DNA of 64,000 nt from Oxytricha trifallax. Its lineage: Eukaryota; Ciliophora; Spirotrichea; Sporadotrichida; Oxytrichidae. Shown piece after piece: positions 12,049-24,353 of the stretch; the first letter of the stretch is position 1, and every line of letters begins with the position of its first letter. The notes under the pieces were generated by a model. It did no database searches. It saw only the letters and a list, made by a program, of their open reading frames with translations, and was not told where the DNA came from. The stretch is from NCBI GenBank assembly GCA_000711775.1, contig ARYC01000252.1:62001-126000 (forward strand). Direction: 5' to 3'. A program made the translations under genes and the position numbers.

Positions 12049-12526
12049 GGGGGGGGGAGTTTCCTGCACTTTTTTTAAAAAAAATTTTTATTATTAAAAT
12101 TATTTTAAAAAACAACTATATCTAACTTCCGAACTAATTTCACTGTAAAAATTATGCTTAATTTATTAATCAATTATTCATTATCTATCTTCAGTTTTTC
12201 AACAACTGTGACTTATTTCATTTGATATTTTTAGGTTTATGTTTTTAAAACATTACATTGTCTTCTCTGTACTCATTGTAATTCTAAATATTGTATCCAA
12301 TTATTATTGAAATTCTGATTCAATTTATCTTGTTTTTTACATACCTATATAATGTTAAACTATATTTATTTGGACTACTTATATAATGTATAAATATCCT
12401 TTTAATATAAAAGAGTCATAAAAATGTGAAAATTTTTAATTTATGTAAAATTATTAAATTTTACATAAAAATAAAAAAAGTGCAGGAAACTTCCTCGAGT
12501 GCAGGAAACTTCCCCCCCCCCCCCCC
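12049..12526. mobile_element. G-run MITE (478 bp) with 8-bp target duplication GTTTACTT
   Basis: Begins with a G-run plus AGTTTCCTGCAC and ends with GTGCAGGAAACTTCC repeated twice around CTCGAG and a C-run. GTTTACTT flanks both ends (12041-12048 and 12527-12534). Sites without the insert are at 35656 and 52340. The interior resembles the interior of the larger element at 15976-17028. No ORF, hence non-autonomous. An 8-bp duplication suggests mobilisation by a hAT-type transposase (inference). Confidence 0.85.
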
Positions 12527-12762
12527 GTTTACTTAAATTAACTTAAATTTTATTATTATAAATAGAAATTAAAATAATTTATTTAAAGTTCCTTTAAATT
12601 TCTTGAGAGATGCAAAAGCTGGAATGTAACCGTTCATATCACTATTATTTTTAATTTTCTTGATGAAAATATATTTTCTATTGGTTTCTTCAAATTCTTT
12701 TATATAGTTAGATTCAACATCTTCTACTATAGTTAATCTTTCTAAATTCTTATACATTGGAG

Positions 12763-12815
12763 GAAATGCTAAAAAAAATAAAATATGTATAATAATATCA
12801 ATTATAAATGAAATG
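12763..12815 (-). other. IES with GAAATG pointers in beta-1
   Basis: GAAATG at 12763-12768 and 12810-12815. Removing one repeat and the spacer (47 bp) joins minus-strand blocks as NAIYPF then PPMYKNLERL in frame. The spacer lacks splice-site dinucleotides. Confidence 0.75.
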
Positions 12816-13747
12816 GATAAATTGCATTTCTTTCAAGCTTCAATCTTGTAATATGATTAAAATCCCAAAAATTAATATTTCCTAAACTAATTAATTTGTT
12901 TGTAGTTGAAATCGATAGCTCGTTTACGAGTTTAGTCAAACTTCTTAACCCTTAGACATTCGTAAATCTATTAATATTAAAAATATAAAATATTATTTAA
13001 AATTCTTTAAATTATTGGTTAAGTTAGAAAATAACTAAATAATAACTAGACTTGTCCTTTATATATTTAAACTTTTTGCTATAGACACAGCTTTTAAAAT
13101 ATATTACTCTATCATTTTACTATTATTATATTAAATTTATTGTTAAATTATTTAATTTTTATTGATTATGCGATGAGATATGTTTAATATGAATTCAAAT
13201 CGTATGCCAAATCTATTTGCCTTTAATTTATCCTATAAATTAGAAGTTAGCACATCTAGTGATTGCTCTAATTTTTAATCTTATTCTCAAAACTCGACTT
13301 GTTTCTCAATTTTTTTACTATTAATATCATCGTAGAATTTCATATCATCAAAATAAAGTTGAATCTTAATGACTTTTAAATTTTATTTGCCTAATTCTAG
13401 ATTCTAAAATGATTGTTTAATATAAAATTATAATTAAATCTAATAAACATATGAAATAAATAATTGTTGGAGATCCTATTATTTTTCTTCTTCAGGTTAC
13501 TAATTTTAAGAATAATCTCTTACCGTTTCTTCGTTTTTTAGATTATAAATATCAATAAGTATCTCTAAAATCTTCAAAACATATATGAGACTCTAATTTT
13601 AATTTATACCAATCATTTAATTAAATAATTAAATAAACAACATACATATTTAAATTAATTTATATAAGTGCAATCACATTAACTTAATCTTGAATTTTAA
13701 GAAGTAAGTATAGCTACCAATCTTTTTTCAGTATTTTGTTCGAGTTA

Positions 13748-14248
13748 GGGGGAGGGGGAAAGTTTCCTGCACTCGAGGAAGTTTCCTGCACTGTTTTTTT
13801 ATTCATGTTAAATTTAATAAATTTTACATAAATTTATATTTTTATGGCTCATTTAATATTAAGAGCTCATTGTTCAACATTGAGGTATCTCAAGAAAATA
13901 AAGTCTAACATTATATATGCATGGTAAGAACAACAAAAATTGAATAAGAATTACACTAACAAATGCATACAATCTTTGGATTACTATAGTAAAGAAATAA
14001 GACAGAACCTACAAATATCAAATAAAAAATGTCAAAGTTTTTGAAATCTGATGATAGATATTGACTATTGATTAATAAATGAAAGTATAATTATAACAAT
14101 GAATTTAGAATGAAAGTTAGCTGATAGTTGTAATTAAGATTAATTTAATTAAAAAAATATAAAAAAATAAAAAATTAAAAAAAAGTGCAGGAAACTTCCC
14201 TAAAATTTTTTTTTATCATAAACCAGTGCAGGAAACTTTCCCCCCCCC
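13748..14248. mobile_element. G-run MITE (501 bp), inverted relative to the 12049 copy
   Basis: Left end: G-run, then AGTTTCCTGCAC, CTCGAG and AGTTTCCTGCAC. Right end: GTGCAGGAAACTTTC and a C-run. CGAGTTA (13741-13747) and CGAGTTTA (14249-14256) flank it; the empty site is visible at 36866 and 54296 (TTCGAGTTTAATC and TTCGAATTTAATC). The interior is homologous to 12049-12526 in the opposite orientation. Confidence 0.8.
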
Positions 14249-15017
14249 CGAGTTTAATTTAATTATATTTCTCCGTTATGTGTTGTTAAAATAATCATAT
14301 TTTTCGAGGAAGAATTTATTTTCAAAATTATTTAACAATCTCATTTTAAGGCTCTCTTTCACACTCAAGTAGCTTAAAACAGCTATGTGAGGCAAAATAG
14401 TTAATTTAGAGTTCATTTAAAAATAAATTAGTTGATGAAACTTTACCTTAAAGATTTTTATTTATTTATATTTTTCTAATAATTTATAATGTATTTTGAT
14501 AATTAGATAAATATCTTGTCTTCTATTATCAATTATAAAATCTAATAAATTAATTAACGGTTTAGTACTTAAAATGAATTTTCCAGCATTAAATTTATGG
14601 ATGTTTTAGAAATTGTTTTTTAATTGAAATCTTTAAATTAAAGATAATTTTATTTTTAATATATAAGATTTATAATTTTCAAAAATATTTATTAAATTCA
14701 TTAAAATTATGTGCTTATGAGAATAATCTTTTGGATATTTTGAAAATAGAAAAGAAATCAAATTTTGCATTAAAATTCAGATTCTATTAACTAACTTAAA
14801 TTTTGTAATTACAAAAAAAATAAGATAATTATAAATTCGAATGAAAATGTAGTAAAATATTAAAGTTTTATACAAATATAATTAATAAGAGAAACTCTTA
14901 TGTTTTACTAATAAAGACATAAAGACTAATTAAATAATTTAATGAATTTTTTGATTTTAGAAAATTTTTACGATAAATGAAATATAATTCTGTAGATAAT
15001 CTTTTTTATATAATAAG

Positions 15018-17910
15018 TCAAATTGAATCAATTTAAACTTCAACCTTTTACATGAAAACTTTGATCTCACCTTCCTTTTATTAAGAGTTTTTAATAAAAA
15101 CTATACTCTGTTAAACTCTTCCATCAATTGCAGCATCTTACTTTCCGAAATACTTTCTACAATTCAGATAAGCTTAACTAATTAATTTAATTTCAAAGTC
15201 AAAATTTTTGTTCTCTATTTGTTTTTTAAAATCAATTTCGGTTAAATTATTAATACATTCTACGTTCTTGCAATAAATTAGAAGAAAATGCTATATTTAT
15301 TTTTTATTGAAAGCAAGACCTTACAGAACTATATCAAGATTTACTTTCGATGCATTTTATATGCTCTCTAGTATTCTTGATATAAAGATTAAAATATCTT
15401 CAGGAGTTTAATAATGCTCATATTTTATGCTGAAAGTTATATATCTTAATAAAAACATTTTTATTCATTAATAAATTATGGTAATTTCATTATTTTTATT
15501 TAATTGCATAGAATGTATTATTAAAAATTAAAGTTCCTTTAAAACTCTCAAGAGATGCAAAAACTGGATCTAAATTATTTTTGCTACTTTGAAATTCAAT
15601 TATATTTTCCAAACATTCAATGTAGGAAGGTTTAACCTAATCCTCTATATAGAGCGTTTTAAGATTTTCATACTTTGGTGGAAATAATATTTTTTCCAAT
15701 AAAAATTAATTTATTTAAAGAATTTTGAAATAGATATGAAGAACAATTGCATAGCCTCAATCTTTCGATATGTTTTAAATTTAAGATAATATAATTTGCA
15801 TAATAAATTATTGGGTTTGATTTTGATATTTCTATCTCATTTACTAAAGTTGCTATTGTTTTTAGCTATAAACATGTATACTCTTGATCAATATTATAAG
15901 AATTTTCAAATAATTATGAAACATTTTTATTATTTATTGAAATGTTTAATCTATAAATAACAAGTATTGATCTTTGGGGTGGAAGTTTCCTGCACTGGTT
16001 TATGATAAAAACAATTTTAAGGAAAGTTTCCTGCACTTTTTTAAATTTTTTAAATAAATTAAAGCTTATAATAACTATTGATCATGAATTTTTGAAATTT
16101 AATTTTTTGATTAGAATTAAATAAACGGCATTTGATACTATTTTATTATATAAAAAAATAAATGGGTTTAAAGCATGAGATGATCTCTATAAACTACTTT
16201 ACAAACCTAAACTCTTAAGGCTATATATTTCAAGTAATTTGTAATTGAAACACTATTTTATTTCCTTTATACCGTTTTTGTGTTACTTTTTTATCACACT
16301 GATATAAAAAACATTTTACCCTACAAATTTGAGTGTTTTAATTTTTCGAGCTCTAATTCCATGCAGTTTATTTATGCAATTTATAAAAAGTAATGATTAA
16401 ACTTAAAAATCTCATTAAATTGATACATTATATAGCTTCACAAAACGAGAATCGTTTTTGGATAATAATAAATATATTTAAAATGAGAGTTAAATAATTA
16501 ACAAAGTTATTTGAGCATGTAAAATGTATACTTTTCTCTTTTACATTTCCGCATTTTTATTATATTACATTTATTTTAATTTGCTTATATTAAATTCTAA
16601 ACAGTTTTTGTATGTTAAAAATTCTTTATTTCCTGATATTTTTATTTTATAAATATTAACCAACTTCAGGACTAATTTCATTGTTATAATTATACTTTAA
16701 TTTATTATTCAATAGTCAATATCCATCTTCAGATTCCAAAAACTTTGAAATTTTTCATCTGATATTTGTAGATTCTGTCTTTTAAATATTATATTGGTTT
16801 ACTTTAATAATTCCATATATTGTATCCAATTGTTAGTGTAATTCTGATTCAGATTATCTTGTTCTTACCATACCTATAAATGTTAGACTATATTTTCTTG
16901 ATTTACTTTAATGATGAACAATACGCTCTTAATATTTAATGGGTCATAAAAACATTAAATTTGTTTATTTATGTAGAATTTATTTAATTTAACATAAAGG
17001 AAAAAATAGTACAGGAAACTTCCCCCCCATCTTTATACCTTCATGTCTTTGGCTAATTAAGCGGCTCTTACGCCATACTTGTTCATGATCTATAAATATT
17101 TAAAATTTAAAAAATTTAATTAAGTATTTCCCCATTTATAAAATAACTTATATCTAACTTTCTGATGCCTATGTGAAGTCAATTGTTATTTCAAAGTTAA
17201 TGAGTTATCTGGTTGAATGATATTTCTCAAGAAAATTAGAAATTTTAAGATTAAGTGTTTCCTCTAAACTCTAATCTTTTTCGATGTATGAATCTATAAT
17301 ACTATATTCACTTTTTTATTCTTAAATGAGCAAATCTTAAAATTTAAGATGAATTCCAATTTTATTAAGTTCTTAGTTGCTTATCTTTTGATGCTCACAA
17401 GATTATGCAAAAATGATATTTTAAATAAAAAAACATTAAATTTATACTCACTAATTAGTTTTTATTAATATAAAAAGTGCATCGTTTTTCTATTTTTCAA
17501 AGACTTTTTGAGATAATTAGTTATTATTTAGCAATTAACATTCAATTTTTGGATTATGGACATCTAAGAGTATCTCTAAGACTTCTAAAAGGAAAATAAA
17601 GTTTTGATTAGTTTTAATCCCAATCTATTATTATACATAATTTTATTTGAAAATATTATTTATAAATCAATCACAATGACTTATTCCAAATTTTTAATGA
17701 GTTATAAGCTTTTAAAATTTAATAGATTTGTTTTACAAGGATCTATTAATAATTTGAGAATTTATTTTCTGTGCTTAAAGTACCCATATTTTTCAATAAA
17801 AAATTAGTTCTCAAAATTATTAAGAAGTCTTAATTTAAGAGTTTCTGATAGACTTAAATAGCTTAAAACAGTAATGTGTGGCAAAATTGTTAATTTACTG
17901 TTCATTTTTA
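15018..17910 (-). CDS. alpha-1 LRR-family gene, IES- and MITE-interrupted
   Basis: The N-terminal block is at about 17910-17850 (NFATHYCFKLF). LRR-like blocks follow, including 15733-15900 (ATLVNEIEIS-like, IERLRLCNC) and 15680-15533 (PPKYENLKTLYIED ending FASLESFKGTL). The C-terminal block at about 15425-15018 is one open frame from PEDILIFISRILESIQNAS to EIKVFMQKVEVQIDSI with TGA at 15018-15020. TAA/TAG encode Gln. A G-run MITE of about 1.05 kb lies inside. The closest paralogue is alpha-2 (37751-40640), which shares the same MITE; unit 4 lacks this gene. It is an LRR-like protein with a conserved alpha-helical C-terminal domain, function unknown. Confidence 0.6.
15681..15732 (-). other. 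IES with GAAATA pointers in alpha-1
   Basis: GAAATA at 15681-15686 and 15727-15732. Removing 46 bp fuses the frames as SYLF then PPKYENL. Same position and repeat as in alpha-2. Confidence 0.75.
15976..17028. mobile_element. G-run element (about 1.05 kb) shared by alpha-1 and alpha-2
   Basis: Left end carries GGAAGTTTCCTGCAC twice; right end has a GAAACTTCC motif and C-run. Flanks are ATCTTT on the left and ATCTTTA at 17029-17035. Alpha-2 has the orthologous insert at 38720-39760, so insertion preceded the segmental duplication. A stretch near 16620-16860 is homologous to the interior of the 478-bp MITE at 12049. No coding capacity recognised. Confidence 0.8.
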
Positions 17911-18682
17911 TTATATCAAGTTGTATTAAACATATGATTAAAATTTTAATTATAATTAATAAACACAAACAAAACATGTTTTTTGCAACTTTATAGAATT
18001 TAATTTTTGATTTTTTAAATTTGAATTCGTTTTTGCTTTTATATATTTTCAGTTTTTTAATAAATAATATTTTGATACTGATTTATAGTCTATTGCAATT
18101 TTAAAACATCCAAAATATTTCAATTAATTATTAATTTTTCATTTTGTACATTATAATTTAATATAAATTTTTGCTTAATTTTTTTGATATTTATAAAAGA
18201 AGCTCATTTTATCAATGATTAAATAAAAATATTAGGATTATTTAAGCGATATAAATTATACTATTATATTAATTTAATATTTCTATTCATTTATGAAAAA
18301 CTTGAAATAATTCAAAGGAAATTGATTTTTTTATTCTTATTGCCTAACTATACTTCATTATAATTATTTAATTTATTATCATCTTGTTTACTTGATACAT
18401 TTAAACTAACAATTAATTCTTGAGATTTATTATAAAATTTTTGAGAAAGTGAGTTTAAATTGAATAATATTCAATAAGTACAGTAACTCTTTATTTTATT
18501 GATTCAAAGCGTATAGATTAAGTAAAAATGTAAATATTCACAAACTTTAACTTCAACAAAATATATTGAATAAACAAATATGAAATTTGGTCAAAATATT
18601 TTAAATTTCAAAAGAAAAAAAGAAAAATATGAAAAATACTTAATTAAAAACTTACGGATATAATTGTGATCTGTGAATAATT

Positions 18683-18685
18683 AAT
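18683..18685. other. Empty target site (AAT) paralogous to the TBE-C insertion
   Basis: TTAATGTTTCAATATT in unit 2 corresponds to the DNA either side of TBE-C in unit 3 (41458-41460 and 46172-46174), with a single AAT. Flanking homology extends for kilobases on both sides. This shows directly that TBE-C inserted after the duplication and duplicated AAT. Confidence 0.85.
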
Positions 18686-18896
18686 GTTTCAATATTTGAT
18701 TCTCAATCAATTTTAAATTAAATAATTTATTAATAATATAAAAATATTAAAAAATATTGTCATATTCAAAACAAGTCTAAAACTGAACCTATTAAAAATT
18801 GAACTTTAATTATTTGATTATTATATAATCATAGCTCAAAATATGCATGAATTATAAAGAATAAATTAGAAATTATGTAAAATAATCTTATATCAA

Positions 18897-20900
18897 TCAT
18901 TTTTGCGGTTCTTCCTTAAACCAATAAATTTTAGCATCCTCTTTATTTTTAATCATTTTATATACAATTAGCCATTCTCCATTTAAAAATTCATCATATG
19001 GTGGCTTTTACTCATGAACAAAAGTTGTTCCAGGAAAGATAACTTTGAGATCAGTAAAATATATAAATAAATTTTATTAAATCATCAATGCTTAAATTCC
19101 CTCCTTTACTTGACTTATTATAAGTAATTTTTATATTTATTAATATATTATAATCTTTACTTGCGATTTTGAATGTACTGGCTTATTGGCATACTTCTTT
19201 AATGAAAAGCAATTAGTCGAATGTAAGATTAATTTTTGAATAATCCATATATGCGTATTCAAGGTATTTAAATTTGCTTTAGGTACAAGTTTATGCTAAC
19301 CCACAATAAAATTACTTTTGTTGTTGAATTACTAAGGATTTAAGACACGGCACCACTAAATTATAAATAATATGATATTTAAATAATTTAATTCAAGTTA
19401 ACAAGAGCAGAATTGTTAAGAATTAGATGTGTGATTTTTTCCAATTAAATTAGTTATGTTTTTTAAAACAAAATCTAAAAATTATTATTATAATCAATTG
19501 CAAGTTATTTGTGAAGAAAACAGTTGATTAATCCAAGATTAATTTTTACAATCCTTTTATGTATTTATTATTAACCGAAATTTGTTCATTTTTTGCAATT
19601 CAATGCCAAACATCTGTGAATATATTTTTTTAAGTTTTATAAAACTATCCTTTTGGATCTCTGTATATCTATATATGAGTTGATTAGTGATTAGTTTTAG
19701 CATTTAAATAAAATAAGATACAAATTCAATCAAGTAAGGGAATTGAAACATTAATAAAAATAGGAATATAGGTCAAACTGGCGTTTTAGCATAAATTTGG
19801 TATAAACTCTATATAACATTTAATTTTACTTCTACTTAAACTTGTTCAATTATTTGGAAGAATATAATAAATAAATAAAAAAATCTAACATAAATTTAAT
19901 TCCAAATAAATACCAAAATTTATATAAAAAATTTTAATAATATTATTGCATAATTGATTATTTATAAATGAATTATTTTATAAATATTTGAATTTTAGAT
20001 AGTGAAAGAATTTATTAGAATTGTTTAAAAAGTTAAAAATCTAGACAAATTGTGATAATTTAGAAAATTTAAATTTTATTATTAATATCATTTATTTAAA
20101 TTAATTAGAATATATTTTGTTTAATTAAAAAGTTATAATTAGTTAAAGCTTTAAATTATATATAAACATCGATGTAGTTTATTTTTTAATTTAATATCTA
20201 GTCAAAAATATTAAAAAATCTATTATATAAATGATAAGCAATATAAATTATTGCTTGAACGAATCTAATATTATTTTCAAATTCTGATAAAATCCGCTCG
20301 ATAGTTTGCAGCATAAAACTATTTTAAAATTAAATAATTTAGTTTAATTTAAAATTTGGTTTATCGAGTGTAGTCATTTGTGAAAATAGAACCCCAATTT
20401 TTTAGCTTTTATATACACTATCTCCTTAAACTGGAGATGATTATTCATCTTAAATCTTTAAATTTATCAATTTCATTATATTGAACATATTGGGTTTGGA
20501 CTAATCATGAAGTGCAGATACTTTGAAGTAAATTATTTCTGATAAATAGAAAGACTTAGAGCTTCTAACTCTATCTAGTGTCTCATATAAGTATGTATTA
20601 ACTGTCATATTGGGAAAAGTCTTGTGAAATTCTTTGTACTTTTTTATTAAGAAATCTTATATATATATATTTATATTTTTTAATATTGTGAAACTAAAAA
20701 TTGCTATATAATAATAAACCAAATCTTATTAGATTGTTGATAATTATCTTAGATGGAAAGTTTCTAAGCCTGTCTGGTAACTCAAAACTGTGAGTGTTGG
20801 ATATATATGCAAATGTTTTTACATTTTTTATCAATTCAATAAATAACTATTTGTGAAGAAATTTTAAAATATAGAAAATATAAATTCCTTAATTTGTTGT
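18897..20900 (-). CDS. gamma-2 LRR-family gene
   Basis: N-terminal block at about 20850-20740 (FAYISNTHSFELPDRL). The next block, about 20660-20400, is one open frame containing KTFPNMTVNTYLYETLDRV and SAYF-like LRR residues. Middle blocks near 19200-19900 are less clear. The C-terminal block at 19040-18897 reads PGTTFVHEQKPPYDEF to KIYWFKEEPQK with TGA at 18897-18899. This C-terminus differs from that of alpha, beta and delta. Orthologous copies: gamma-3 (46438-48430) and gamma-4 (55019-58850). Function unknown; segment limits approximate. Confidence 0.55.
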
Positions 20901-21102
20901 TTGTTCAACTTATTTAATGAAAATATATCTCAAATATTAAAATTGAAAAAATATTATTATAATATTTTCTTTATATTTTAATTCAAAGAAATTATCTTCT
21001 CCCAAAATTAAGAAATCTTTTGCATTAAAAAAGTAATTTTACTGCTAAATTTTTTCGCATCATGTATAATTATATGTAACTTTTATAAATCTTAAAATCT
21101 TT

Positions 21103-21754
21103 GGGTGGTACCTCTCTCACGTCCCCACAATTATCAATGTAAAAAATAAAATCAATAATTATCTCACCAACCAAATTTAGGTCAAAAATCAAGAATTTAA
21201 TAACCAAAAATGTTAATTGAAACAATTTGAGGAAATATGACTTTGAAAATTCATCAATTTATTATAAACACTAATATTTATATTTGTTTTTATTCATATT
21301 AGTATTGAATATTTTCCCAATAATTTTCATATTTTAACCTATAATATTTTTATCCCAAATCTTTGAGGCAATATAAAGTTCACTTTCAGAGTAACAAAAA
21401 AACTATTTCATTCTAAAATAAACTGATTTTACATATTATTATCTTATAATTCTCTTTTTTTGTTACTCTGAAAGTGAACTATATATTGCCTCAAAGATTT
21501 GGGATAAAAATATTATAGGTTAAAATATGAAATTATTGGGAAAATATTCAATAGTAATATGAATAAAAACAAATGTAAATATTAGTGTTTATGATAAATT
21601 GATGATTTTTTCAAAGTCATATTACCTCAAATTGTTTCAATTAACATTTTTGGTTATTAAATTCTTGATTTTTGACCTAAATTTGGTTAGTGAGATAATT
21701 ATTGATTTTATTTTTTACATTGATAATTGTGGGGGCGTGAGAGAGGTACCACCC
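21103..21754. mobile_element. Foldback element (652 bp) with 8-bp duplication AAATCTTT
   Basis: Ends GGGTGGTACC and GGTACCACCC. The arms, each about 310 bp, are almost perfect inverted copies with a short loop near 21430. AAATCTTT is at 21095-21102 and again at 21755-21762. Homologous unit-1 and unit-3 DNA lacks it. No ORF. The 8-bp duplication resembles hAT-type transposition. Confidence 0.85.
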
Positions 21755-21904
21755 AAATCTTTTTAAAAATAAAATCAAATTATTCATATTACAGCGCCAG
21801 TATGTTTCTATCTTGATTTAATAGTTTTACGTTAAAATATATTATTTTATTAAAAAATTATATTTAAAAAAATATGATTTATCTATTTTATAGTTCATTA
21901 ATTG

Positions 21905-24226
21905 ATGGTTGGAACATTCTCGCTGTTCAAAGTTGACGCCTAAGTTATTAGACTCTTGCCAAATACACTACAATGCTTGAATAAACCTTTTATTTAAGTA
22001 CTGAAACAGAATAAAGGCTTGAGAATAATCAGCGAGATTCCAATAAATGTTGTTGGAGACTTTGTTCAAATATGTGCCCTAAGCTAGTCTAAGACTTATC
22101 AAGAACTAGACTCGATGATAAATAGTATCAAAGAGATATTTGTTTAAAAGTGGGACTACATGGATTAGGGGGATTTTTCTTTACTGATAGCTTAAATATC
22201 AGTGGAATTGAAAGAAAGAAATCCAAACTGGGTTAGCAAAGTTTCAGACATTGTCAATGTTGTGAAGCAAATTACTTTTATTCAGATTGAAAAAGGCATT
22301 AAAAATAGGCCTGACATTATAGCTGACCTTATCAGCGGAAGCTAAAATAGCTTAAGACAGATTCTCAAAAATCCAAAGTAGATAGAGGATCTCTCCTGCC
22401 AGCAATTTTACAAAACGGTTGGAAAATTCAAGAAAAATAATAAAGATAACAAGCCTGTTTATCAGTTTTGCTGCGACATGCAAGAGAATGTAACAAAGCA
22501 ATAAGACTAAATAAAAGAGCTAGAAAAGCAACTGCGCTTTAACTTTCTATCTTTGTAAAAGCTCTGCCTAAGTTACGGAATGTGGTCCCAGGAAAAGTAC
22601 TAGTTCTTGAATTTTGGTATTGAAAACGGCAAGACACTGCTCTGTGCTATGATGGCTGTGATTCTTACAAAACAAAATCAGAGAAGTACCATTATACAGG
22701 GGAAAAATGATTACTTAATTCTCAGGGATGAAAAAGGATTCGAGAATATTATTCTTTAGAACAATCTCAACGTTAATTACAATTAGTACGAGGCTCAACT
22801 GGGTGTATACTATATTACTCAACGGTATTTTGAAACACAGATTGCTGAGCCCAAGTTTAAGCAATTTCTTAAAGATTCAACACTGATAGTAGATGAATAT
22901 GAATGGTTGATCTTTGAAGGGACTCCAACGGCAATGTCAGATTGTATTAGATATTTTAGGAGCAGCAAGTAGCTTATTTGCCTAACAGGGTCATCGTTGA
23001 CTTAAAAAGAGGAAACATGTTTAGAAATTGCATTCGGGGCCAAAGAAAAAAGATTTCCTACATTGAATTCTTTAAAATCAGACAAGAAATGCTAGCTCTA
23101 AAATGTTTTGTTTAACTCCTGCTTGCAAGAGTATTGCAAATACCTCTACGAGCTTTGCATGAAGTAAACCATCCTTACCCCCGTAATTTTAGTGGCTTCT
23201 GGAGCTTATCAAATTATTGAACAATTTTTCAAAAGGTTTAGAGAGCTCCAATTCTATAGCATGAGGGGTGTTAAGGACTCAAAAGCAGATGCTTACTTAG
23301 AGGGGAGATTCAATGTTAAAAACAGTAATAAGAGGTTTGGTGTTCTGCTATTAAGTGATATTTAAGGAAGAGGGACAGATCTCTAAACGAGCAAGGAGAT
23401 CGAAGACAATGCTGGGCTATACTTAGTGATTTGTGACGTCTTCTCAAAGCGTTAAACACAACAAATAATTGGGAGGGTAGGTCGACTGGAAAACAAAGGA
23501 CAGTTCCGACATGTTTTACTTGTCAGCGGATCTCAAGACACAGTGGAGTAAGTTATCCAACTGCGATAAGACTTCTTAGAAAATGAAAATCATATCAAAT
23601 TCTCGAAGCTGCAAACAACCTTAAGTCAGAAATATGAGTAAAAGTAACAAAAATAGCTGTAAATGTCTGCTGAAGACCCGCTCAGCGATAGTAATGAACA
23701 GGAGGCTTCTTACGACAGAGAGATCAGTGCGTTTGAAGATACAAATAGAGTTGCTGAAATAAACCAAGTTTCGATTAGCAAACAGCAAAGCCTTCCTTAA
23801 AAGTCTTCATTTTAGAATTCCCATAATATTCAAGACAAAAAGAAAAGCAAGGACCAACTAAACATCAAAGGGGAGACTAAATCAATTGACTCAATATCTG
23901 ATAATAAAGAGAGCAACCCAAACAGCATTTGTGATGAAATAGGGCAAATGAAAGAAGTTCCCGGATTAGTTCAATCTAATGCACCGTAAGGACAGTCTAC
24001 GAAAGATAAAATTATAACTAAGAGAAAACAGAAAGAACTCTAAAAGAGTAAGCATTAGTTAATGAAAGTTAAAAAAAAACATTTAAATATGCTAGATTAG
24101 CCTACTAAACCTAAAGAGTTTTAGTTTGACATTCCCAGTCCAAGATAACCTTCAACGACAAAAATCAATGAAATTAGACGGAACATCCTTACAAAAAGAG
24201 TAACAAGAAGTAAGGCACAAGTATGA
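21905..24226 (+). CDS. SecA-like superfamily-2 helicase/translocase of the germline cluster
   Basis: One uninterrupted frame of 773 codons in the ciliate code: first ATG 21905 after a TGA at 21875, stop TGA 24224-24226, no intron. Motor motifs read like SecA/DEAD proteins. Walker A is FGIENGKTLL at about residue 237. Walker B is LIVDEYEWLIF, followed by LTGSSL. The C-terminal motor half has SDIQGRGTDL and QIIGRVGRLENKGQ, matching the GRGTD and Q-GR-GR signatures of SecA. An alpha-helical region precedes the motor. A hydrophilic, Ser/Lys/Gln-rich tail of about 230 residues follows it. SecA-DEAD-like proteins outside secretion are known in ciliates (family knowledge); a role in DNA handling is inference. 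It is convergent with the 22-kDa-like gene, stops 130 bp apart. The intact frame contrasts with the damaged neighbours. Confidence 0.8.
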
Positions 24227-24353
24227 GAGATTCACGAAAGATTGAGAAGAGCAAGCAAAGTCGATTCTTTTTTCAGTAAATATCGCAAAATATTCATACA
24301 AATTTATTAAGTTTGAATTAAATTAATTAATTCACTAACTCCTTCTTAACTTA

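Larger units (their letters stand above)
7510..14420 (-). pseudogene. beta-1 LRR-family gene, split by TBE-A and two MITEs
   Basis: Coding blocks on the minus strand run from the N-terminal block at about 14420-14370 (FASHSCFKLLE), through LRR-like blocks near 12960-12816 (contains NELSISTTNKL and ITRLKLERNAIYPF), to 12762-12569 (PPMYKNLERLTIVED ending FASLKKFKGTLNK). The C-terminal domain is split by TBE-A: about 12040-11946 (LNFIPIILASIRNAS) and 7837-7510 (VFKKEDLKQALW to KYGKSKNKQL, TGA at 7510-7512). Uninterrupted copies at 35238-37040 and 51924 onward show the ancestral arrangement. MITEs at 12049-12526 and 13748-14248 lie in this gene too. Whether development removes all the insertions is unknown. 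LRR protein of unknown function. Confidence 0.6.
12540..20900. repeat. Segmental duplication: unit 2 copy of 35640-48430
   Basis: The order of beta, alpha and gamma blocks and intervening spacers is collinear with 35640-41460 plus 46175-48430, and partly with 52330-59000. Differences are nested insertions: MITEs at 12049 and 13748 only here, TBE-C only in unit 3, and a deletion of alpha in unit 4. Confidence 0.85.

Noticed and set aside
12480-12530. CRISPR-like direct repeats (GTGCAGGAAACTTCC twice)
   Set aside because: Only two units, inside MITE ends; eukaryotic context.
17604-17807. Plus-strand 67-aa ORF
   Set aside because: Lies within minus-strand alpha-1 and is not kept open in alpha-2.
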